NCBI GenBank assembly: GCA_034096865.1
Contig: JAWQFJ010017551.1
Coordinates: 20,001 to 60,000, forward strand
Length of the DNA: 40,000 nucleotides
From: Theodoxus fluviatilis
Lineage: Eukaryota; Mollusca; Gastropoda; Cycloneritida; Neritidae
Direction: 5' to 3'
Shown here: in pieces, positions 31,478 through 40,000 of the stretch
Numbering within the stretch: position 1 is the first letter of the stretch
How the letters are laid out: the number at the start of each line of letters is the position of its first letter
The notes under the pieces: generated by a model
What the model was told of the DNA's origin: nothing
The model's input: only the letters and a program-made list of their open reading frames with translations
Databases searched by the model: none
Translations under genes and position numbers: made by a program

Positions 31478-33419
31478 CTCAATCGCTAGCAAGAAGGTCC
31501 CCGCTGTCCAAAAACTAGAGCAGAAGCAGCATAAGGAGAGGGTTCCAAGCCATTCATTAGATTTCGCACTTCAGTCATCCCTGTATACGTACAGGGCGGG
31601 TCGAACTGCCTACGACAAAAGGGGGCGACAACTCCCAGGTGAATCTCGTGGGCGTCAAAAAGGGTGGCTCTCTAAGTGCTGGGCCACATTCCTTCTGTTA
31701 TCATTGTTCTTCACTGGTCGCTAGGGAAAGGTCTCCAGAGATGAACTGCCAACAGCCTTTTATGGGCATCGCCCCTGAGTGCACATACTGCAAAGGGAAT
31801 ACACCGCACCCAGCTCAGCTTGTTGATAGAGCTCAGATCAATCGCATTAATGCACAAGCACTGGCTCAAACGAGCGCAAAGCGGCCAATATGGACGTTGT
31901 TGTTTTAGCTGCAGCGGCCCTGGGCATGCTTGTGGACTTCAAGGGATACGGAGTTCCCAGCTTGCGCACACAGTGGTCTCCACAGCAGCCCCACAACGCC
32001 CAACACTGGAGAGCTCCAAATCCTCTCAGCTCAAGAGCGACCACTCTAGACCGGCCTCTCCACTCCAGGCGAGATCCCGAGGGGGCCGCTGGGAAGGGCA
32101 AACTGTCATGGCGGCGGTCTGGGAGGCGACAGGCTGGATGTGTTCAGCTATCAGCCTAATCGAATCGGCATGGGGTCTTTCAAAGTGGCCGCGGCACACG
32201 AGCAGTAAGCAATGCCCCCTGATTGATTTCCCCGTCTGCACCATGATCGCCGTCCTGCGACACACTGCCATTGACGTATGAAACCTAATTGACTGCAGTG
32301 GACGATCCCCTCTCGCCGTCCACGGCGAGGTTGGTTGCGCATGCGCCGTGCGAAGCGTTTTTGAAGCACTTGATGGAAATGTGACGTCAGTCATTGCTTT
32401 CTCAGCAATTCTTTATGTCCGCCTCTCTTCCTGGCAGTCGCGAATCTTTCTGTGTACGTGCTTTCCTTATCATTCATTCGTTTCAGTCATTCACACCACT
32501 GAGAGCCGAGACCAAGAGAAGAGAGATCCAGCGACATAACTTTTATAAAAAGATAAAGCGTCAAAAGGCTCCCTAGTATGGTTGTTTGATCAAGTCAACC
32601 CACAACGCATTCTGAACACAGACTATATTCACTAGTCTCAGCCACGCTGAATGCCCACAACGTTCCTTGTGTCTCTTTATTTCTCAGTGTGCCTATGCCA
32701 TTTCTAGCTAACACAATGTTAATTAAGATTACAATATTTTCTGTCTAATGTACATCCACAAACTATTCACACGCAGTCCCACACTCTAAACAATAAACAC
32801 GAAACAAAGGAAAGAGAAAAGAAAGCAGATGTTCGAAAGAGCCATCTCTGCTGTTCTGGTTCCGAACGTGCACAACGCCATTGTTTCCTATTGGTGACTT
32901 TACACATTTAGAGATGACGTCTGGGTCTTAAAAATACAAGTTTGTAAAACTGTGATCGTGTCATGTAAGAGCCGCATTGATTTGCTTTGTGAGACAGTAC
33001 GACATTTAGCGACATGTAAAATGTCTTCAAAAACTTGAATAACAAAAAACAATATACAAGAGCAAACTCCGAAAATGTGAAAACCGTGCGATGTCTTATT
33101 CCATGCCTACCTACTTGAGGTTGATAATTAAATGATTATCTCACATCAGACCAAGTTTTTTTTTTCAGCACGCACCGGATTTCATTAGCTCAATCCATTT
33201 CTCACAGAACTAGAATGTATCTTCTGGGAAAACAACCTTTCAGCAAAAGGTCAGACTGGAAATAAAAAAGCGAGATAGACTGCGACAGTCGAGGGGAAAG
33301 ATGCAAAGCGATATGACTGACGGCGAATAAGGTGAGGCCGGAAAGCGGAAAACGCTTCGGACGTTCAGAGAAGAGGTCTAAGATAATCATTTACAATCGT
33401 CTGCGTTACGTAGCATCCA
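31478..33419. other. No supported gene
   Basis: Overlapping open frames around 31.6-32.4 kb on both strands lack recognisable domains. The stretch 31.8-32.35 kb is more GC-rich than its surroundings. From 32.4 to 33.4 kb the DNA is AT-rich and featureless. Confidence 0.45.
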
Positions 33420-33478
33420 GGAGAAGGAGGGAGGGAGGAAGAGAGGGAGAGAGGGAGGGAGGGAGGGAGGGAGAGAGA

Positions 33479-33516
<38 letters not shown>

Positions 33517-33576
33517 GAGAGAGAGAGAGAGAGAGATAGAGAGAGCGAGAGAGAGAGAGGAAGAGAGAGATATATA
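33420..33576. repeat. GA/GGGA purine tract, left part
   Basis: About 155 bp of GGGA and GA repeats on the plus strand, ending at the 3' tail of the LINE. Confidence 0.95.
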
Positions 33577-33577
33577 T

Positions 33578-35072
33578 TGATTGATTGATTGATTGATTTT
33601 ATTGTTCAGGCCACCGGCCCATCACAACAATACATACATGTACATGCCTTGCTTCTTTTTGAGGAGCCAGTATACTTGAGCCACAATTTGAAACAAGACG
33701 TACAATCCAAGTAAAAATATTGGCTAGTACATATCAGTGACTAACAAACAATAGAAACAGTATAAATATAGTATATTTTTATTGTTCATGGTCTTGTTCT
33801 AAACTAGCAAAAAATTGGTCTCGTAATCGGAAGGCATAATAAAGATACATTGCTACCTTGCGTGTTTTCATGTATCCACTCCGTCTATCAAAAAGGTGGC
33901 ATCAGCAGCTTCTGGACATTTGATGTATTCAGTTATGAGTTTATTGCGTAGATCATTGTACAAAGGACAATGAAATAAAACATGTTTCTCATTCTCAATT
34001 TCACCACAAAGGAGGCAATGTTGGTCTATATTGTGGCTGCGCATAGATTGCTTGTTACCAGGTAATTCATTCACTCCAAATCTAAACCGGATAAATACAT
34101 CTCTGAATTGTTTTAATCTCAATGTATTCTAAATATTTTTCACTTTCTAAGGTTCTTTTGAAGGATCGATACATTCTGAATCTTTCACTTTCACGAATTT
34201 TGCTGTTCCAGCTCTGCCTATAGCAATCTTGTAGCCTATTTTTCAAATGTAATAGAAAACTTTTCTCAGTAGTAGCGCCTCCATTTCTCCAGATATACGC
34301 ATAGCCGGCCTTGCAGATTACATTTTCAACTAACTTTGCCCAGTTTAGATCATCTGAGATCTTTGTGTTAGACAACGTGAGGTATGCTTGCCTGAGTAGC
34401 CTATCATCGGTCATTTTAGTAAGTTTTAGTCAGTACTTTATTGTTCTCATTGTACTGTTTATGGCAAGTGGAAACCTTCGTGTTTTTCCATAAACCAAAC
34501 TTTTAGGTGTTCTATAGTCCATATTTAAAACGCGTTTACAAGCAAACAGGTGAGCTTTTTCTACACTTGTATGTACCTCAAGGCCCCATATCTCTGCCGC
34601 GTATAGTAGGGAAGACTGGACCTGTGCGTCATAGAGACGGAAAAATATTCTAGGTTTCATATTCTTAAGGCTCCACATAATTTTCAACAGATGCATTGTT
34701 TTTTGTTTTGCTGCAGCAGCCAAGCTGCCTAAAGATACTGTTGTTGAGAGTCTAGTAGAAAACGTATAACCCAGATATTTATCATTATTCACTACATCAA
34801 GTTGTTTTCCATTTAAGAACCATTTTTCACCTTGTGCTAGGTGCCCTCCTCTCCGGAAAACCATGACTTTGGTATTATCTGTATTGATTTCCAGAGCAAT
34901 TCGTTTAGACGCACACGCAAGGTTGTCTATTTGAGTTTGAAGTCCTGCTGGTGTGGTAGACAAAAGTGCCACATTATCCGCAATGATTAGGAAGTAAAAC
35001 TCTGCCTTTCCAGCTACCATTTGAACACCATGTTTACCATTTTACGGAGATAATCTGCTACTTGGTTAATGT

Positions 35073-35073
<1 letters not shown>
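33578..35073 (-). pseudogene. 5'-truncated LINE (non-LTR retrotransposon) copy
   Basis: Read on the minus strand from about 35073, the first recognisable part is the RT palm (YINQVADYLRKM). A frameshift follows, then LIIADNVALLSTTPAGL, where IADN replaces the YADD catalytic motif (34989-34975). Next come the thumb region (NDKYLGYTFS, LLYAAEIWGLE) to 34430, a second frame (34414-34082), and a third (34122-33868) with a C-terminal zinc-finger-like CX2CX7HX4C (34017-33967). The 3' end is a short (CAAT)n tail. The endonuclease and most of RT are missing. The clade is not certain; the Cys/His finger and microsatellite tail suit several LINE groups. Three frames plus loss of the catalytic Asp make it dead. 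Confidence 0.85.
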
Positions 35074-35113
<40 letters not shown>

Positions 35114-35119
35114 AGAGAC

Positions 35120-35156
<37 letters not shown>

Positions 35157-35185
35157 AAGAGAGAGAGAGACAGAGAGAGAGAGGG
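35074..35185. repeat. GA purine tract, right part
   Basis: (GA)n with GGGG and GACA interruptions, immediately at the 5' end of the truncated LINE. With the tract at 33420 it suggests one GA tract split by the LINE. Confidence 0.95.
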
Positions 35186-35224
35186 GTATTAGACAGGACC
35201 TCATGCACACATACAGAGAAATTA

Positions 35225-35270
35225 ACACACACACGCGCGCGCGCGCACGCACGCACGCACGCACACAGTC
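35225..35270. repeat. CA/CG alternating microsatellite
   Basis: (CA)n, (CG)n and CACG units in 45 bp. Confidence 0.9.
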
Positions 35271-35385
35271 ACATCACTCACATCCACTAGACAGGAGGAG
35301 TGGCCATACATAACCAGACGCACAATAAAACACACAATCAGAAAAACTGACAGATACAGGGGCTAACGAATACACTCATATTTAC

Positions 35386-35390
<5 letters not shown>

Positions 35391-35433
<43 letters not shown>

Positions 35434-35438
35434 GCAGA

Positions 35439-35472
<34 letters not shown>

Positions 35473-35518
35473 AACACACACACACGCATCAACACACACA
35501 CACACACACATACACACA

Positions 35519-35559
<41 letters not shown>

Positions 35560-35573
35560 ACTCATATCAACAC
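35391..35573. repeat. CA dinucleotide microsatellite
   Basis: About 180 bp of (CA)n with AGCAGA, ATAA and GCATCAA interruptions. Confidence 0.96.
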
Positions 35574-35706
35574 AACACAGGCAGGCGCTAAAACGCTGGT
35601 ATAGGCGAACAATTAGACAGCCACATGCAAACACACAGCAAAGCGGTCGGTCGATTTCCACAACGCCATCCACGAGGGTGAGACAGAAGCGCCAACACAG
35701 ATTGAC

Positions 35707-35947
35707 AGAGCCTGCAGTTGTGAGCACAGACAGTGTTCAGGTCAATGGTTGCTGCAGAGCCTGCAGTTGTGAGCACAGTGTTCAGGTCAATGGTTGCTGC
35801 AGAGCTTGCAGTTACGAGCACAGACAGTGTTCAGGTCAACGGGTGCTGCAGAGCCTGCAGTTACGAGCACAGACAGTGTTCAGGTCAACGGGTGCTGCAG
35901 AGCCTGCAGTTACGAGCACAGACAGTGTTCAGGTCAATGGGTGCTGC
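35707..35947. repeat. 49-bp minisatellite, 5 copies
   Basis: Units start AGAGCCTGCAGTT at 35707, 35756, 35801, 35850 and 35899. The second unit lacks 4 bp (45 bp). Each contains GTGTTCAGGTCAA and ends GCTGC. Since 49 is not a multiple of 3, the reading frame changes between units, so coding is unlikely. Confidence 0.95.
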
Positions 35948-36735
35948 AGAGCGCCATTTTCGCATTTTTCGTTAATTGTTGAGGACAAACTTACATCAGG
36001 CTTTAAAGCGTTCTATTGTCTCAAGTGCTTCCTGGAAGAGTGTTGTTGAAGGCCATTTTTTTTTCAATCGGCCGTCTCGATGCTGTGTATCGTAATTAAG
36101 CATGTTTTAACATAATCTTTGCGGCGTTTTATGGGGTTCTCCAGCCATTTTTCAATACATCGATTAGCACAGAGAGAACTCTGATTGGCAGTCTTGGGTC
36201 TACGTTTCAAATCACGTGACCTGCCAATTGTGTTGGAGTTTCATGACGCATGAATCAATTTCACCTATCCTCGATCTTCTCAATATATAAGTGTTTGCAC
36301 TTCGCCACAGAGAATCTCAAGATGCTGTGGAGGCATGCAGACACAAATACAGACACACAGAAGAAACACTTAAGAACCGCCCGGGAATGAAATGTAAGCT
36401 GGTATATATGTGGAAATAATAGGAAAGAAAGAGGATGTACAATAGCAAAGTGAGAGGTAGGGGGAAAAGACCAAACACAGAGGAAAACGTCGAAATTGAT
36501 TAAGGTTTAAAAACGGCCATAGAAAGGGCAAGATAATGAGCTGGTCAAGACAAGATAAAATTAAAATCAGGGTTTTTGTTGTATGTTGGTTGTTTTTTCT
36601 CCATTTGAGAGGCACGTAGAGAATACAATTAGGGCAATTGTAGTGTGAAAATAAAGAAAAGGAAGAAGTGAAGAATGAGAAGTTTGGAGAGAGAAAAAAG
36701 GAAGGAAATGGGAGCTTTAATTACGGAGGAAATAA
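35948..36735. other. No supported gene
   Basis: AT-rich sequence with no recognisable domain, terminal repeat or RNA gene. Confidence 0.5.
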
Positions 36736-36740
36736 GGAGA

Positions 36741-36781
<41 letters not shown>
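36736..36781. repeat. GA dinucleotide microsatellite
   Basis: About 45 bp of (GA)n. Confidence 0.95.
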
Positions 36782-36786
<5 letters not shown>

Positions 36787-37125
36787 GACGGGAAGAAAAG
36801 GAGATAGGTAACAAACAGACGCCTCCGGTCTTTGTGTGTGTGCGTCTTCTCCCCCCAATCTATGCAGATTTTTCAATTTGGAAAAAGCTCAGAAATGTTT
36901 GTTAAACTCAATTTCTGGATTTCATGAAATAAAGAAATCAAGCGTTCTTCGGAACCATTCTGTGCGAATCTTTCCAGATAAATTTATTTGCAACCTCCTA
37001 AAGTTCTGGTCAGACATTTCTGTTTTTGTTTTACTGACTCGATGAACATTTCTTCCATCATCGTATCGTTGTTTTGGCACCTGGGTGGACATTCACTCCT
37101 CCTGCGTATTTTTCCCAAGTTTCTT

Positions 37126-37146
37126 CCCCCCCCCCCCCCCCCCCCC
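37126..37146. repeat. Poly-C run
   Basis: 21 consecutive C bases. Confidence 0.95.
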
Positions 37147-37239
37147 TGTCACTCATCGCTACAGTTTTTACGTGCATAGCAGTGTGTCTCATCGTTTCTT
37201 TCGTTATTGTTTTCTGTTGCTTTTTATCTTTGTCTAGCT

Positions 37240-37288
<49 letters not shown>

Positions 37289-37290
37289 GC

Positions 37291-37351
<61 letters not shown>

Positions 37352-37448
37352 TGTGTGTGAGCGCGTGCGCGTGTGTGTGTGCGTGTGTGTGTGCGTGTAT
37401 GTGTGTATATGTGTCCGTCAGTCCGTCCGTCTGTCTGTCTGTCTGTCT
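37240..37448. repeat. Compound CT/GT microsatellite
   Basis: (CT)n at 37240-37284, then (GT)n from about 37294 with GAGT, GCGC and GTAT interruptions, ending in CCGT and CTGT units near 37448. Confidence 0.95.
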
Positions 37449-38928
37449 AACTCTCTCTACCTCTCGGTTTTCCTTCCTTTCCATCCCTCCCTCCCTCTCT
37501 CTATCCTTCTCTCCCTCTCCGCAGGCAAAAGAGAGACACTTCAATACCTGAGAGCGATGTCCCACTTCTGGGCAGTCTGCGCGGATAGAGGGGAGCCGTA
37601 ACACGCACTCTGCGGGGAAGAACGGCAAGCCAGGTCCGCGGTGCCACAGCTCTACTTCGGTGCACATGACAAATAAATAGCAGTTTGCGTCAGCACAGAG
37701 CTACTTTCATTGTCAGCCCAAGTCTGTCTGAATGGCTAATGCCCTTGATTTGCGTCTGCGCAACTCTTCTGTCTCAATGCACAACAGCCTTTCCCACTTT
37801 GCATTGCTTTTCTACCCCCCTTTCCCCCTCTCTTTACCCACGCAAACACCCCGTCTATTATCTCTCCCCCACCCCACCCCAACCCCACCCCACCCCCCTG
37901 CTTCCTCCTCGCCCCTCATTTCCCTCCACTTTTCCCTTTTGTCAGGGGACTGCACATGAACAAGCACTTTCATGGGAACATTTGCATATGTCTGGTGCGA
38001 GACATAATACCACCTTTTGCTCTCTGCCATCTCGCCCCATCACGTCCAACACCTCTACTCTCACAATGACATATCCGACACTTTATTCTCTCTGGTCCCC
38101 GGCTCCCTCATCACAACCCCCTCCCCCCCTCCCCCCTTCTTCTCATCGAACAACCACCTCCCCTCCTATCCCCACCCACCCATCCAACAGCACGCACTTC
38201 TTTTCTCATTGCCGGCAGCGGGTCGATCACCTCGGCTCTGCGAGAGGTTGCATGGGCATTAATTTCGCTAGAGACGAAGCAATTCCATGGACAAAGTATT
38301 TGTCTTTTTAGCGGCGCTCAAGGCATTACATAGCGCTCAGTGGCATTAAGGCGGCAATCTATACGGCCCACAATGCTCCGCCCGAGCTCTCCCTGCTACA
38401 TGGAAGGGTTCCTGTCCTTTCGGACTGAAGAGCAGATGGTTTGCTTGCAGCTACAAGGGGCTCATCTCACATGGGGCTACGAGACCAGAAGAAGAGAAGA
38501 CCATTCCTGCTGGAAGGCATGTTGTCCTCGCCTGTACTTGCTCGACTGCACTAATTCACTCAGGCGCCGTTGCCTGTCAGATTGGCTCCCTCGAGCGAGA
38601 ACCTCAAGCGGGCGTTCACAATTAAAAGGACGTAGTGCCACGTCAGATTGCAGTTCCAGGTGGCTTTACCTTTCGGCACGTCGCAGTTTGGGCCGATGAC
38701 GGACTCGTACAGCCAGCTATATCTTATTTACATAACCATTCCTGGGTATGGATGTTGTTCCTTCGAGCGTGATGGAGTAATGGAGCATGACTGAAGGAAA
38801 ATGGTGCACCATCAGAGTGCGCGAAATGGGTTGGTTTCCACAGGACAGCACATCGTCTTTAAAGCGAAGCCTGAACGCCACATTTGGTGAGATCGCCCTT
38901 TCCAAACAGAGCGTACAGAGCAGGGCAC

Positions 38929-38931
<3 letters not shown>
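37449..38931. other. No supported gene; pyrimidine-rich
   Basis: The plus strand is strongly C/T-rich at 37.45-37.52 and 37.8-38.2 kb. This opens long frames rich in Pro, Ser and Leu that I do not accept as genes. No domain or splice structure is supported. Confidence 0.5.

Positions 38932-39002
<71 letters not shown>
38932..39002. repeat. GA dinucleotide microsatellite
   Basis: About 70 bp of perfect (GA)n. Confidence 0.97.
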
Positions 39003-39006
<4 letters not shown>

Positions 39007-40000
39007 AGGAGAGAGCAATACAAAGTCGGTTAAGATTTCTCGACTATATACACGTAGTTTCTCAGCGACGGCGCAATTTTAAACAGAGGGCTGACTTGCT
39101 TGAACTCTGCAACCCACGAGTAGTCTGCTATGCTTCGTAGTTTGTGATGCGCGTCCTTCGACTGCAAGATTGTGTTGCAGTCTAGTGGGAAAAAATGACA
39201 AGCACTCCAGCAGCGCGATGGAATCGCTTAGACCGACTACAGGGGAATTCGAGCAGAAAAATGCTCAGAAGCCCGTGAGAATGGATGCCATACAGCCATG
39301 CCCTCAGAGACGCATGTGTGCCGTGGCCCGTTGGCACTCATTGTTTTACGACCTTTTCTGAGGATCTCTGTAGTGTCTGGAGTCGGTGCCAAGTCTCTGT
39401 GGAACCTTTCTCCCCCATTCCACGCCCCCACCCACCCTTACCGTCTCTTCCACATTTCCCTCTTCTTTTCCTTGTCTTTCCTAATTTCCTCTTTATTCCA
39501 TCGTGATCACTCCATCTGCACTCCTTGCTAGAGGACTGAGTATGCCTGGTGTACATACAGTAACCGCGCCACTACTCGCCACAAAGAGGCAGGCTGCCGT
39601 GGTGGCCTCAGGATGTCCCCCCTGCACGCACCCGAGACGTCCCCGAGGCTCCATCCCATCTGCTTCGCCTGTTACCCCTTGGCTCACTGGGGCCCTCCAC
39701 AGTTGTGGCCTCACGGTCGTGTGACGGGCGAAATGTTTGGCCAAGACCCCCGGGGGCAATTCTGTTCGTGAAATGGCAGCCATCTTCTTCTGGGTCCTTT
39801 CGCTCATTTCCCTGGAGTCCCCACCCTGATGGCCTGAATACGGGGCGTCTCCCTCGCAACTGTTAGGTAGCAGTAAGAAGAAACTATTGTCAAAGGTAGT
39901 TGTTCTTATAAATTTTATTTGCAAAAGTTTGGCGAATTAGCGGAGAAGCCAGTTATTATTATTTTGTATATATGCATTTGATATTGACTTTGTTTGATTT
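39003..40000. other. No supported gene
   Basis: The longest frame (minus 39924-39493, 143 codons) has no recognisable motif. Its upstream side contains AAGATGGCTGCCATTTC, a possible initiation context. It could be a first exon or chance. Positions 39400-39500 are C/T-rich. Confidence 0.4.

Noticed and set aside
31121..31492. Asp-Gly-Trp-Met repeat protein
   Set aside because: It is the translation of the CATC microsatellite.
37074..38311. Long Ser/Leu/Pro-rich plus-strand frames
   Set aside because: They arise from CT, GT and C-rich simple sequence without stops.

Overview
The window looks like intergenic and intronic DNA from an animal, most likely a lophotrochozoan and probably a gastropod mollusc. 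This is inferred from split genes with GT-AG introns, very dense microsatellites, a tRNA-derived SINE with a body of the type I associate with molluscs, mariner, LINE and Ty3/gypsy copies, and a recurrent short GGGAG-n-ACTCCC-like motif. Nothing suggests bacterial operons, CRISPR or plasmid functions. Most of the 40 kb is non-coding and dominated by repeats.

Layout: 1-3.5 kb has no supported gene. 3.55-4.42 kb is a mariner element with a large internal deletion. 5.15-5.91 and 8.93-9.70 kb are two copies, in opposite orientation, of a foldback-type element with a 150-bp inner palindrome, TGTARCG...CGYTACA ends and 5-bp target duplications. 9.82-10.06 kb is a small MITE. 14.05-10.43 kb (minus strand) is the best host gene: two phase-matched exons encoding a single-pass membrane protein whose membrane segment resembles KCNE potassium-channel beta subunits, with a roughly 400-residue disordered, charged cytoplasmic tail. 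Its 2.2-kb intron holds two TACA microsatellites and a SINE carrying a 26-copy, 20-bp minisatellite.

14.1-19.6 kb has no recognised gene. 19.65-20.47 kb is an array of two alternating monomer types (about 158 bp each) interrupted by a 124-bp near-perfect palindrome. It abuts, and is read into by, a minus-strand exon (20.79-20.47 kb) for a SAP-like N-terminal domain. 22.69-23.31 kb is a non-autonomous DNA transposon with 5-bp flanking duplications. 25.28-31.18 kb is a complete, apparently very young Ty3/gypsy LTR retrotransposon: LTRs of 536 bp with one mismatch and one uninterrupted 1520-codon ORF. Its domain order is Gag, protease, integrase, reverse transcriptase, RNase H, so integrase comes before RT. 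That is the Gmr1-type arrangement, not the usual gypsy order.

33.58-35.07 kb is a 5'-truncated, frameshifted LINE copy sitting inside a GA-rich tract. The remainder (35-40 kb) is CA, GA, CT and GT microsatellites, a 49-bp minisatellite and unrecognised DNA. The most notable items are the gypsy gene order, the KCNE-like gene with its long tail, the SINE that has grown an internal minisatellite, and the paired foldback elements whose subterminal repeats differ between copies but match within each copy. All family names come from motif recognition by eye; no database search was run.
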